In this document: positions 9,684 through 19,038 of the stretch, one piece after another
Layout: each line of letters starts with the position of its first letter
How positions within the stretch are numbered: position 1 is the first letter of the stretch
NCBI GenBank assembly: GCA_016722445.1
Contig: JADKIZ010000001.1
Span: forward strand, 406,397 to 470,396
Origin: Flavobacteriales bacterium
Lineage (GTDB): Bacteria > Bacteroidota > Bacteroidia > Flavobacteriales_D > Sanyastnellaceae
Reading direction: 5' to 3'
DNA length: 64,000 nucleotides
Notes under the pieces: model-generated
Told to the model about the DNA's origin: nothing
Databases searched by the model: none
The model's input: the letters and a program-made list of their open reading frames with translations, nothing else
Made by a program: the position numbers and the translations under genes

Positions 9684-12600
9684 ATGAAAGTATCTAAACT
9701 CTTTCTGTGTGTCGCCTTATTGTCATTTACTGCAAAGTCATATGCCACTTGGGGGCCATGGGAGGCATTCATTGTAACGAGCCTCAATGGCGGATCGAAC
9801 ACTTATTACGAAGCTGCCTACGATGGCACTGATGATGGTGCCGATTTCAACAACAACTATTTCGGTCGACTGACGAGTAGCAATACACTTGTGATCAAAG
9901 GTGGAGAAGTTAAAACCTTCAAAAACGGTAGCTCCAACGTATGCAATACCAACATGCACTATCGTGTCTATCGCACAGGAGATACGCCAGGATCATTCAG
10001 TAACGTATCCATTCCATGGTCTTGTGATTTTCCTTGTGGCGGTTTATTTAGCGCAGGTGATCAAAAATGGAATACAACCTCAGGCACAACAGATGTTCTG
10101 AGTGGATTAACAGATCCAGGTACCTATGTACTTGAAGTTTATTGGGATGCATATGGTGACGATTCAAACCCATCATCATGCCCAAGTGGTTATTATAAAA
10201 ACATCCACAATGGTGGTATCAACTACAAAGCTTATTTTGAATTTGACACCAATGACTGTTTCGCCGATGGAGATTTCAGTAGTCCAACTTGGAATGGTGA
10301 TACTGGCAACTATTCTATCATTAACAACAGCAACACTTCTGGACTTACTGGTTCAGAAAATATCCGCACTAGCACTATCCGTTTGAATGCTTCCGGATCA
10401 GGAACACAGTCCATTAGCACACAGATCAGCTCTTGGCAGTCACAGCAGGAATGGTATTTCTGGTTAGGAAGAAATGGCAATGGCGGTGCTCCACAAGATT
10501 TTGACAACTCAAATCAACAGGCAGTTTATCTGTTATCAACGACATCTGATCTCGAATCTGGTTCGTGCAATGGTTATAGAATTCTCATTGGTGAAGCAGG
10601 TACTTCCTACATCAAACTACAACGTATTGATTCAGGCGTGGCAACAACCATTTTTGTTTCATCAACCGGTATTCCAAATGGACTTACTGATTATGGAATC
10701 ACATTCAAAGTGGTGCGATCACAACTTGGTCAATGGACCATTCGTACCTCTGTGCTTCCAACCAACGCATTGACAACACAATCGACACCAACGCCGAATA
10801 GTGCGCCGGAAGACATTTCGACCATTACTACAGTGAATCATGGTTCAGTTACGGACAACACGTATGCACCTGCCACAAATAATTATTTTGGATTTCAGTC
10901 AATACACGATAGCAGTACAGAAGGTGTGCAGGCCGCTGAGTTTGACAATTTCCGACTTGTTACTGCGCCACCAGACACCTACCTTCAAATTTCTGGAGCA
11001 ATAACAGGTTCAGTTGATGAAGATGTGGCCAACACGGGTAACTATGCCATCGCATTATCGCTGACCAATTCTTCAGCAAGTGTAACAACAGTTGATTTGG
11101 TGCTTACATCGGGATCCGCAGCACGTGCAGGTCGCGGCACCACCATCAATACGAATTACTCGCCAAGTTACACGACCATTACCGTAACCTGGCCTGCAAG
11201 TTCCACAGCAACACAATATGTTTACATCGATCCGGATGACAATAGTGCATGTGATGATATCGCGACACTGGTTTTTCAGCTCCAGAATCCGACAGGGGGA
11301 ACCAATGTATTCGTTGGTCCGGCAGATACTTTTACCTTGAGTATTGTGGATGACAATACAGGATATGAAACACTACTGGATGAAGATTTCGAATCTGGTA
11401 TTGGCAGCTGGACAACAACAGGTACATCTTGGGCAACCAGTTCTGTTTCGCCTATTGCAGACTCTTATTCTGCAAGGCACAGTACACAGGCAGTATCTGG
11501 AACATCAAGTCTGGTAACAGCATTGGATGACGCTAACCTGACTGGAATCAGCACAACCTGGAGATTTGAAGTAAGCTTCGCAAATGATGCCACTGCCAAT
11601 AACAATTTCCAGTATTTCCTCACTGCCAATGAAACTGATCTTTACAGTGCGACTCTGGATGGATATGCGGTCGTAATTGATCAATCATCATTGCCATCCG
11701 TTTCTCCAAATGACTACATCAGACTCTATCGTGTGGACAATGGCGCATATGCATCAACACCTATCGTGAATAGCACGACAGATTGGATTACAAACGTGTC
11801 TGGTGGCAGCAGAGTTGGTTTCGAAGTATCTCTGGATGACGCCGGAACATGGACTTTAAAAGTCGATGCCAACGGTGGATTCGACGCATTGTCAACTTTG
11901 GGTACGGGTACAGATTTAGGTGGAGGCGGAATTACATATCCATCATTTGACTACACCGGAATCAGATTTAAATATCTGCCCGCTGCTTCTGATCTTTTCC
12001 GAATAGACGAGATCAGTATCGCACAACAAGGATGTAAAGAAATTTGGTATAGCCAAGGCAATGGCAATTCTGATGGCGCCATTTGGGATGATGTGGTATC
12101 AGGCACCGGAGCAGCAGTTGTTTCCGGACGTTACGATCGCTTCGTGATTCAATCGGGTGATAATGTCACAGTGAATAACACTTGGCTCACTCGTTCTGTA
12201 GCAATAGAAAACGGAGGAACATTAACTGGTGGAACAGGAAATCTCGTGATCTACGAAAGTTTCGCCAATGATGGCACATTCACTGCGAATACATCAACCG
12301 TTACATTCAAAGGTCAAGCTGCACAATCAATACTTGGTGCGAATAGCACAACCTTCCACAACATCACCGTTGACAATGATGGTTCAACAGTAACAGTGGT
12401 TACTGCCGCATCAGCAACAGGAGTTGTAGCCATGGAAGAAGGCACTTTGCAAACGGGTGATATACTCACACTTGTTTCCAACTCCTCTGGTTCAGCGTCG
12501 ATCGGACAAATTAAAGCAGGAGCATCTGTTTCCGGTGAAGTAACTCTTCAGCGTTACATTCCATCCATCCCTTACATCTACGGTAACTGGGTGAATATTG

Positions 12601-14609
12601 GTTGTCCGCTTACAGGTCAGACCATTGCTGATTGGGATGATGATATTTTAACCACTGGATTTACAGGTTCTAATTATCCGCCACCTTACCCATTCAACAA
12701 TATCCGTCGTTATTATGAACAAGCGACAGGTACCATGAATACTGGATATGTTGGAGCAACTAACGTAACTAACGCTCTTTCTGACACCACTGGATATTTC
12801 GTTTGGTTTCAAGGTAGCGCTCAGAATATTGACAACACTGGAAATATTCAATCAGGCACAATCACACATACACTGGGATACACTGTTACTTCTCCCGGAG
12901 GAATTTTCGACTATGGTTGGAATCTGATGTCAAATCCATATCCATCTGAAGTGGACTGGAACTCAGTATCGGCAGGACTTTCAGGTCCAAAAGTTTACTA
13001 CGTTTTTGACTATGAAACCAACGCATACAAATACAGAAATGCAACCACAAATACTGGAACAGCATCACGATACATTCCGCATAGTCAATCATTCCTGATT
13101 AAAGTAAACACATCTGGGCAGACACTTTCTTACCAGGAAAGTTATAAAACAAATAATGGCACTTCGTTCGAAAGAAGCGAAGAATCACAAACGTCATTCT
13201 TAGCGATGCAATTGTCACGCAATGGCATGTCAGATGAAGGAATCTTGATTTTCTCTGATGCTTCAACTTTCAACTACGACAATGGCGATGTGTATGACTT
13301 AGAAAGCCCATCAGAAGATGCGGTTGAGTTCTCCTTGATCTCTGCTGACGACGTTATGCTTGCGCAGGATGCTCGTCCATTCACTAGTGACATTCACATT
13401 CCTGTAAGACTTGACCTTCCAGCTGCTGGTAACTATACCTTCAGCATCATAGAAGGACAAAATCTTCCATTCGGTTCATGTCTTTACATTGAAGACCTGG
13501 TGACTGGAGAAACCATGAATTTGCTTCCGGGCGAAAGCATGACCATTCACACAAATGAACCATATCAAGGTAATCGCCTGATGATTCACGGCAGTGCTCC
13601 TGTTACTACAGTTGTAACAGAACCTTCATGCAACGGTGGCGCAGATGGTTCAATTGACATCACTGCACCTGCTGGTTCTTGGAGTATTGCTCTCACCGGA
13701 GATGGTGACGACTACCAATATGTAAGTGGTGGTTCAATCACCTTCGATCACCTCGCAGCTGGTATCTATCAATTGGAAGTAAACAATACTTCGGGCGGTT
13801 GTGGCAATCTCAGCACAACGTTCGTTATCTCTGAACCATCCGTTGTACAATCACAGATCACCGACTATTCCATTGTTCAATGTAACGAAGGAACAGATGG
13901 TCGCATCGAGTGGAATGTAGAAGGCACCAATTGGTTTGCATATGACATTCTCAATGCACAAAACCAAATTGTACAGAGCGGTGAAGTAGAAGGCCAAATT
14001 GGATTTGCAGAAAATTTACCTGCTGGTCTTTACAATATCCATTTGTACACAACGTGCTCAACCGAAACATTGGTAGCAGATTTGAGAGATCCATCTGCGA
14101 CGCAAATCAGCGTAAATGCACCGTTGTTCATGTTGATTGAAAATGGTGTTGCAACAGTGCCATTTGAAGCGGTAAGCAGTGACAACAGTGATCTCATCTG
14201 GAACTTTAGCAACGGCACTACAGCAACAGGAAACAATGTATTGATGTCATTCACTGAAAGTGGAACTTATGGCTATACAGTGACATCTGCTGGTGATTGC
14301 GCTGGCAGCTGTTCAGGAGTAGTCAATATTGGACTGGAGACAACCACACAAGAGCAAGGTAATATTTCAGACATCACAGTTATTACACATCCTCAATCTG
14401 TAGAGCTCCGATTTGGAATTGTTTCAGGCGGCAAGTGCAATGTGAACATCTATGATATGGCGGGTCATCTTGTAGCGTCGAAAACTAGCGTCGTGAATAG
14501 CGGACAAACCATTATCTTAGACACCACAAACCTCAGTTCAGGAATTTACAACATACAAGTGATCACAGCAGATGAGCAATCATTTGTTGCACGTGTATAC
14601 AAGCGATAA
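9684..14609 (+). CDS. Giant T9SS-secreted multidomain surface protein
   Basis: A 1641-residue exported protein with an N-terminal signal peptide (to about residue 22) and a type A T9SS sorting domain at the end (about 1560-1641; NVNIYDMAGHLV, then LSSGIYNIQV and a basic final residue pair KR). Between them: lectin/laminin-G-like beta regions (about 190-430 and 565-775), a Calx-beta-like domain (about 431-560, ending FTLSIVDDN), a beta-helix-like stretch (780-915), and a tail with two SprB-like small repeats (from SCNGGADGSI near 1314). The composition, rich in Ser, Thr, Asn and Gly, suits an adhesin or surface-layer component. No enzyme motif was found. The next gene encodes a shorter protein colinear with residues about 1310-1641. 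A terminator follows. Confidence 0.85.
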   Translation: MKVSKLFLCVALLSFTAKSYATWGPWEAFIVTSLNGGSNTYYEAAYDGTDDGADFNNNYFGRLTSSNTLVIKGGEVKTFKNGSSNVCNTNMHYRVYRTGDTPGSFSNVSIPWSCDFPCGGLFSAGDQKWNTTSGTTDVLSGLTDPGTYVLEVYWDAYGDDSNPSSCPSGYYKNIHNGGINYKAYFEFDTNDCFADGDFSSPTWNGDTGNYSIINNSNTSGLTGSENIRTSTIRLNASGSGTQSISTQISSWQSQQEWYFWLGRNGNGGAPQDFDNSNQQAVYLLSTTSDLESGSCNGYRILIGEAGTSYIKLQRIDSGVATTIFVSSTGIPNGLTDYGITFKVVRSQLGQWTIRTSVLPTNALTTQSTPTPNSAPEDISTITTVNHGSVTDNTYAPATNNYFGFQSIHDSSTEGVQAAEFDNFRLVTAPPDTYLQISGAITGSVDEDVANTGNYAIALSLTNSSASVTTVDLVLTSGSAARAGRGTTINTNYSPSYTTITVTWPASSTATQYVYIDPDDNSACDDIATLVFQLQNPTGGTNVFVGPADTFTLSIVDDNTGYETLLDEDFESGIGSWTTTGTSWATSSVSPIADSYSARHSTQAVSGTSSLVTALDDANLTGISTTWRFEVSFANDATANNNFQYFLTANETDLYSATLDGYAVVIDQSSLPSVSPNDYIRLYRVDNGAYASTPIVNSTTDWITNVSGGSRVGFEVSLDDAGTWTLKVDANGGFDALSTLGTGTDLGGGGITYPSFDYTGIRFKYLPAASDLFRIDEISIAQQGCKEIWYSQGNGNSDGAIWDDVVSGTGAAVVSGRYDRFVIQSGDNVTVNNTWLTRSVAIENGGTLTGGTGNLVIYESFANDGTFTANTSTVTFKGQAAQSILGANSTTFHNITVDNDGSTVTVVTAASATGVVAMEEGTLQTGDILTLVSNSSGSASIGQIKAGASVSGEVTLQRYIPSIPYIYGNWVNIGCPLTGQTIADWDDDILTTGFTGSNYPPPYPFNNIRRYYEQATGTMNTGYVGATNVTNALSDTTGYFVWFQGSAQNIDNTGNIQSGTITHTLGYTVTSPGGIFDYGWNLMSNPYPSEVDWNSVSAGLSGPKVYYVFDYETNAYKYRNATTNTGTASRYIPHSQSFLIKVNTSGQTLSYQESYKTNNGTSFERSEESQTSFLAMQLSRNGMSDEGILIFSDASTFNYDNGDVYDLESPSEDAVEFSLISADDVMLAQDARPFTSDIHIPVRLDLPAAGNYTFSIIEGQNLPFGSCLYIEDLVTGETMNLLPGESMTIHTNEPYQGNRLMIHGSAPVTTVVTEPSCNGGADGSIDITAPAGSWSIALTGDGDDYQYVSGGSITFDHLAAGIYQLEVNNTSGGCGNLSTTFVISEPSVVQSQITDYSIVQCNEGTDGRIEWNVEGTNWFAYDILNAQNQIVQSGEVEGQIGFAENLPAGLYNIHLYTTCSTETLVADLRDPSATQISVNAPLFMLIENGVATVPFEAVSSDNSDLIWNFSNGTTATGNNVLMSFTESGTYGYTVTSAGDCAGSCSGVVNIGLETTTQEQGNISDITVITHPQSVELRFGIVSGGKCNVNIYDMAGHLVASKTSVVNSGQTIILDTTNLSSGIYNIQVITADEQSFVARVYKR

Positions 14610-14627
14610 GAGTCAAAGCGATTTGTG

Positions 14628-14658
14628 AAAAGAGCCCTGGTGACCCAGGGCTTTTTTT
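14628..14658 (+). terminator. Rho-independent terminator after the giant T9SS protein gene
   Basis: GCCCTGG (14634-14640) and CCAGGGC (14645-14651) form a perfect stem with a TGAC loop, followed by seven T. Confidence 0.92.
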
Positions 14659-14736
14659 GTGAACGTAACCAACGGGAACCTTTACCGTAAACATGGCCAC
14701 TGTTCCGACACCCTATAGTCGCCGGGAGCAGTAAAC

Positions 14737-15894
14737 ATGTTAAACGTACTTCACCCTAAACTGGCTTTGCTCGCTGCAACGCTCACTTTTACATCCATTC
14801 AAACATTTGCTTCTGACAAGATGGAATTGTTCCATACGGATGAAAGCAAAATGACCGCCTCAACGCGCACTTATCAATTGACAAAAGGAAAAATACAGGT
14901 CACCAATTTGCTGTGTCACGGTGCCAAAACCGGCTCCATTTCACTCACAATGGAAGAACCAGGCTGGACAGCAGTGCTCTCCGGTTCAAAAGGAATCATC
15001 ATGACCGGAAAAGACAATGTCATTTTCGACAACCTCCAATCCGGTGAATATCTAATTAGCATGACCGGACCACTGGATGGAGAAACACAACAAATCGCAG
15101 TAGAAATCACAGCACCTCAACAAGAAAAACTCACCATTGGGCAAATCACACCTTTTGATTGTGAGGCCCTCGCCACAGGATCTTTAGAGATCAATGCAAC
15201 AGGTATTCAGTTCTATGAATGTCATATATTGAACTCGATGGGTAATGAGGTGCATCAAGGCATCATAACAGAATCGTATTTCACCTTAGATCAACTCAAA
15301 GGAGATGTTTACTATGTCGAATATGAAACTGGATGTTCAAGTGGCCAATTAGAAGCTGATTTGCGTGATGAAAAACAAGTCAACGCAAGAATTTCATCGG
15401 ACCAAATCCATGTAGAATCCTTGACGGAAGAAAGCATCCGTGTAAGCATTAAACCAGATTTGATCAATGCCACACATTGCACATGGCAACTTGATGATGG
15501 CACAAAACACGAAGGCGATGATTATACCGCGATTTTCACAGGATATGAAAATCATACGCTGTTATTTACAGCAGAAAACGAATCCTGCAAATACACAGAA
15601 GTATTGAGTTTACACGCAAGCGATTTACCTGAACTATCTGCGGTCACACCCATGCCATATGCTTCAGCATTCATTGAAAACAATCAATTGCGCATTTCTC
15701 TCAGACAATTACAATACGCCGCTACAGACATAAAAATTATGTCAAGTGATGGGCGTGTATTGTGGTCGCAAAGCATTAAAGACTCTCAGAAATCAGATTC
15801 AGAAATAAACCTTTCCGCCTTTGCTGAAAGTGACTTTTCTGTAATCGTAACCAATCACGGTATGCCGATTCTGAGCAGAGAATTTCACATATAA
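14737..15894 (+). CDS. Exported protein, stand-alone paralogue of the giant protein's tail
   Basis: A 385-residue protein with a signal peptide ending near TFAS (residue 27). From residue about 55 it is colinear with the tail of the upstream 1641-residue protein: a Cys-His/Asn-Gly repeat start (LLCHGAKTGSI against SCNGGADGSI), then a shared ADLRD motif about 150 residues later in both, then a tryptophan segment (CTWQLDDGT against LIWNFSNGT) about 40 residues further on. The last 80 residues have the layout of a type A T9SS sorting domain (IKIMSSDGRVLWS) but are degenerate, ending EFHI. Function unknown. It probably arose by duplication of the neighbour's C-terminal module. A terminator follows. 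Confidence 0.75.
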   Translation: MLNVLHPKLALLAATLTFTSIQTFASDKMELFHTDESKMTASTRTYQLTKGKIQVTNLLCHGAKTGSISLTMEEPGWTAVLSGSKGIIMTGKDNVIFDNLQSGEYLISMTGPLDGETQQIAVEITAPQQEKLTIGQITPFDCEALATGSLEINATGIQFYECHILNSMGNEVHQGIITESYFTLDQLKGDVYYVEYETGCSSGQLEADLRDEKQVNARISSDQIHVESLTEESIRVSIKPDLINATHCTWQLDDGTKHEGDDYTAIFTGYENHTLLFTAENESCKYTEVLSLHASDLPELSAVTPMPYASAFIENNQLRISLRQLQYAATDIKIMSSDGRVLWSQSIKDSQKSDSEINLSAFAESDFSVIVTNHGMPILSREFHI

Positions 15895-15956
15895 CATTTT
15901 GATTCTTTTACATTGCCGAATGGCAGTTTAAACGAATCGAAACCTTCAACCACCCC

Positions 15957-15986
15957 AAACCCTTCCACCTGCGGAAGGGTTTTTTT
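15957..15986 (+). terminator. Rho-independent terminator
   Basis: CCCTTCC (15960-15966) pairs with GGAAGGG (15973-15979) with a six-base loop; the stem is extended by A-T pairs and followed by a T-run. Confidence 0.9.
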
Positions 15987-15989
15987 GTG

Positions 15990-16019
15990 TTGATTCAACG
16001 ATGATGTATTGCACCTTTG
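15990..16019 (+). promoter_or_regulatory. Candidate promoter for ispD
   Basis: TTG at 15990-15992 and CACCTTTG at 16012-16019 are separated by 19 bases. This fits the Bacteroidota -33/-7 arrangement with one mismatch in the -7 element. The start codon lies 17 bases downstream. Confidence 0.45.
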
Positions 16020-16036
16020 CATGATAAGATGCAGAA

Positions 16037-16705
16037 ATGAAAGATTATGTCATCATAGTGGCTGCAGGTAGCGGAAGCAGAATGCGATCGGCTATTCCCA
16101 AACAGTTCCTAGAACTTTCCGGCAAGCCCATTCTTCAGCACACAATGGAAAAATTCCATAGGTACAATCCAGAAATAGAAATCATCCTTGTGTTAAATGA
16201 AGAATACATTGTGTTTTGGCAAGATCTCCTGCGTACACTGCAGATCACCGTTCCGCACCAAATTGTAGCCGGAGGAGAACAACGTTTTCATTCAGTAAAA
16301 AATGCCATCAATTCCATTACTGGGGACAATGGAATTGTGGGTATACACGACGCTGTGCGCCCATTGGTTAGTTTGAAAACCATAGAAAACTGTTATACAA
16401 CCGCCCGATCCAGGCAAAGCGCAATTCCTGTAATCACACTCAATGACAGTCTTCGCATGATACAAGGTCAGAAGAGTGAAATGGCAGATCGAAATAAATT
16501 TCGCATCGTACAAACGCCACAGTGTTTCGAAATCAATTTGCTCCGGGCAGCATTCGATCAGACATACGAAGAAGCCTTTACGGATGATGCTTCCGTAGTG
16601 GAACGGCATGGAGAAATGGTGCACCTTGTGGAGGGCAATCGAGAAAATATCAAGATTACCACTACCGAAGATCTCAGAATGGCAGAGGCTTTGCTTTGGC
16701 AATAA
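16037..16705 (+). CDS. ispD: 2-C-methyl-D-erythritol 4-phosphate cytidylyltransferase
   Basis: Transfers CMP from CTP to 2-C-methyl-D-erythritol 4-phosphate, third step of the MEP isoprenoid pathway, in the cytoplasm. The 222-residue length is normal for a stand-alone IspD. Family motifs are present: the nucleotide-binding VAAGSGSRM near the N-terminus, PKQFLEL, and HDAVRP in the middle, with DDASVVE late. The pathway enzyme IspG is also in this window (36393-38342), so the cell uses the MEP route. The next gene begins 11 bases after the stop and may be co-transcribed. Confidence 0.95.
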   Translation: MKDYVIIVAAGSGSRMRSAIPKQFLELSGKPILQHTMEKFHRYNPEIEIILVLNEEYIVFWQDLLRTLQITVPHQIVAGGEQRFHSVKNAINSITGDNGIVGIHDAVRPLVSLKTIENCYTTARSRQSAIPVITLNDSLRMIQGQKSEMADRNKFRIVQTPQCFEINLLRAAFDQTYEEAFTDDASVVERHGEMVHLVEGNRENIKITTTEDLRMAEALLWQ

Positions 16706-16716
16706 AAAAGTTAACA

Positions 16717-17022
16717 ATGAAAAAGGTGATTCTCCTCGCTGTGGTATTCCTTGGTGTGTGCATTTCTAACACCGCCAGCGCACAACGTTATCGCAGATAT
16801 CAACGACGACATGATCGCGTTCATGAAAGAATTGACGAAGCCCAAAAAGATGGGAAACTTGATGCACAGGAACATGCCGAAATCAGCAAGAAAGAAAAGA
16901 AACTACATAAAACCAATCGGAAAGCGCTACGAAATGGTGAAGTAAGTGGTCATGAACAGAACAAAATGAACCGCAGACTTCGAAAAGTGAAAAGAGAAAC
17001 GAAAAGAGCTGAAAAAGATTAA
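16717..17022 (+). CDS. Small basic exported protein with charged helical repeats
   Basis: A 101-residue protein starting MKKVILLAVV with a signal peptide ending ASAQ. The open frame extends a few codons upstream, but only this ATG leaves a proper signal sequence. The mature part is very rich in Arg, Lys, Glu and His and contains two similar units (KDGKLDAQEHAEI and RNGEVSGHEQNKM) in predicted helix-turn-helix spacing. It resembles small periplasmic repeat proteins with DG/NG turns between charged helices, whose function is not known. It may associate with acidic polymers or the envelope; that is only a guess. Confidence 0.7.
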   Translation: MKKVILLAVVFLGVCISNTASAQRYRRYQRRHDRVHERIDEAQKDGKLDAQEHAEISKKEKKLHKTNRKALRNGEVSGHEQNKMNRRLRKVKRETKRAEKD

Positions 17023-17034
17023 GGTATTTACTTC

Positions 17035-17988
17035 TTAAACGTTCAATTTTTCAGTTCCGGCTTTCGGCTTCAATTCAGTGATACCGAGGTATTCGAAGCT
17101 CATCCATGGCCATTTACTCTTTTTCATAAACCAGAAAATCAAACCAAAAAACACCACTCCGGAAACAATGTAACCATACCATTGGGACATGGCTGAATCC
17201 TCCGGTGTTTCAAGACTTCCGTAGGTTTTATACATCACTACAGCCAGCGCATTATTCACAAAATGAGCAAAGATGGCAGTCCATAAACTACCGCTCCAGA
17301 TCACCAGGTAACCCAAGACAGCACCTAGAATGAGTCGCGGTAAAAAGCCATAAAACTGCATGTGTATTACACTAAAGACAAACGCTGCAATCCAAATTCC
17401 CACATGAACATTCTTTGTCATTCGGGAAAAAAGCGGTTGCAGAATTCCGCGAAACACCAATTCTTCGCTGATGGCAGGAACGATCGCCATACTCAATATC
17501 AACACGAACAGAGAAACACCAGATTGCTCATTCAAAAAAATGCCACTCAGTTTTTCCGCCAATTGTTCCGATGGCTTCACTTGTTGCTCCAACCATGAAC
17601 CAACAGGAATAAGCCATTTGTTGAATTTGGCGGAAAGGTCAATGATTCCGTTGGCAAATAAAATGAGCACGGGAGCTAGCAAAAACATCATCCCTCCCGA
17701 CCTGATCAGATAAGGGTGTATCATTTTGCTTCCCATAAGGAAATAAAACAACGCGGCAGGCAGTAAGAAACTGAACAATTGGGTGGTGTTGTTCATCCAA
17801 AGCAATGCTACAGCATGCTTTTCCTGAGGATCGGCGATGATTGTTTGTAGTTCACTCAAAGGCAGGTTAAAAAACAAATTACCCACGCCTGCAGCGGCGC
17901 CCGCACCCAAAACAACACAAACAATCAAAAGTCCCAAAAACAGGATAAATTGAACAACCGGGTGAAGACCTCGTATCAATGGATTCAT
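17035..17988 (-). CDS. CPBP family intramembrane glutamic endopeptidase
   Basis: A 317-residue polytopic inner-membrane protein with the CPBP (CAAX protease and bacteriocin-processing) signature. The EELVFRG motif supplies the Glu-Glu-Arg cluster, FVFSVIHMQF the first conserved His, and HFVNNAL the His-Asn motif. Several hydrophobic segments flank these. Substrates of bacterial members are mostly unknown; roles include prenyl-protein processing and bacteriocin self-immunity. The gene is divergent from dusB with a 40-base intergenic region and convergent with the small basic protein gene. Confidence 0.9.
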   Translation of the reverse strand: MNPLIRGLHPVVQFILFLGLLIVCVVLGAGAAAGVGNLFFNLPLSELQTIIADPQEKHAVALLWMNNTTQLFSFLLPAALFYFLMGSKMIHPYLIRSGGMMFLLAPVLILFANGIIDLSAKFNKWLIPVGSWLEQQVKPSEQLAEKLSGIFLNEQSGVSLFVLILSMAIVPAISEELVFRGILQPLFSRMTKNVHVGIWIAAFVFSVIHMQFYGFLPRLILGAVLGYLVIWSGSLWTAIFAHFVNNALAVVMYKTYGSLETPEDSAMSQWYGYIVSGVVFFGLIFWFMKKSKWPWMSFEYLGITELKPKAGTEKLNV

Positions 17989-18004
17989 GGAGAGAATATG
18001 AAAT

Positions 18005-18012
18005 TATCTTTG
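18005..18012 (+). promoter_or_regulatory. Putative -7 element for dusB
   Basis: TATCTTTG, an exact TAnnTTTG match, ends 16 bases before the dusB ATG, implying a very short 5' leader. No good TTG is seen at -33. Confidence 0.45.
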
Positions 18013-18028
18013 CAGCGCGAAAAATACA

Positions 18029-19024
18029 ATGCCAAAGATCGGCGACATCATATTACCTGAATTTCCCTTGCTTCTTGCACCTATGGAAGATGTGAGCGAT
18101 CCACCGTTCCGTATGGTTTGCAAAAAACACGGCGCAGACCTGATGTACACTGAATTTATCAGTAGTGAGGGACTCATCAGAGATGCAGCCAAAAGCAGGA
18201 TGAAATTGGACATTTACGAATATGAACGTCCTATAGGTGTGCAGATCTTTGGAAGTGAAACCGAGACAATGGTGAGGTGTGCAGAGATCATTGAAGCCAC
18301 CAATCCGGACCTGCTTGATATCAATTATGGATGTCCAGTGATGAAAGTTACCTGTAAAGGTGCAGGAGCAGGCATTTTGAAAGACATACCTAAAATGGTC
18401 AGCATGACCGAGGCCATTGTCAAAGCGACCAAACTACCCGTTACAGTGAAAACGCGACTTGGTTGGGATGATCAGAGCAAGAATGTAGTTGAAGTTGCTG
18501 AGCGATTGCAAGATATCGGCATTCAGGCTCTAACTGTCCATGGCCGCACTCGCGTGCAGATGTACAAAGGTGAAGCAGACTGGGAATTGATATCTAAGAT
18601 CAAAGAAAATCCCAGAATGAAAATTCCAATCTTCGGTAACGGTGATATTGATTCACCTGAAAAAGCAATGGAATACCGCAACAAATACGGCGTGGATGGG
18701 ATTATGATTGGAAGGGCAAGTATTGGTTATCCATGGATTTTCAACGAAATCAAACACTATTTCGCCACAGGTGAAAAATTACCTGCACCCAATATTCAGC
18801 AGCGTGCTGAAGCGTGTCGCGAACACTTTGAATTCTCTCTGAAGTGGAAGGGTACTGTTTTGGGTGTTTTGGAGATGCGAAGACATTACAGCAATTATTT
18901 CAAGGGACTCCCCCATTTCAAAGAAGACAGAATGCAGTTGGTTACTACGAATGAACCTTCAGAGATCATCAGTAAATTAGAAGAAATTACTGTCAAATAC
19001 GATGGATTCGAATTTGCGGTATAA
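18029..19024 (+). CDS. dusB: tRNA-dihydrouridine synthase, DusB/NifR3 type
   Basis: A flavin-dependent enzyme that reduces uridines in the tRNA D-loop using NADPH. The 331-residue TIM barrel begins LLLAPMEDVSDPPFR and contains YGCPVMKV with the catalytic Cys, VKTRLGWD, LTVHGRTR, and the FMN phosphate-binding GNGDI and GIMIGRASIG. The helical C-terminal domain follows. Length and order match the family. It is divergent from the CPBP protease gene and ends 14 bases from the convergent rodA stop. Confidence 0.95.
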   Translation: MPKIGDIILPEFPLLLAPMEDVSDPPFRMVCKKHGADLMYTEFISSEGLIRDAAKSRMKLDIYEYERPIGVQIFGSETETMVRCAEIIEATNPDLLDINYGCPVMKVTCKGAGAGILKDIPKMVSMTEAIVKATKLPVTVKTRLGWDDQSKNVVEVAERLQDIGIQALTVHGRTRVQMYKGEADWELISKIKENPRMKIPIFGNGDIDSPEKAMEYRNKYGVDGIMIGRASIGYPWIFNEIKHYFATGEKLPAPNIQQRAEACREHFEFSLKWKGTVLGVLEMRRHYSNYFKGLPHFKEDRMQLVTTNEPSEIISKLEEITVKYDGFEFAV

Positions 19025-19038
19025 GCACTGATATCGCA

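Noticed and set aside
15957..16019. A riboswitch upstream of ispD
   Set aside because: The sequence is explained by the upstream terminator and a promoter with a short leader; there is no room for an aptamer.
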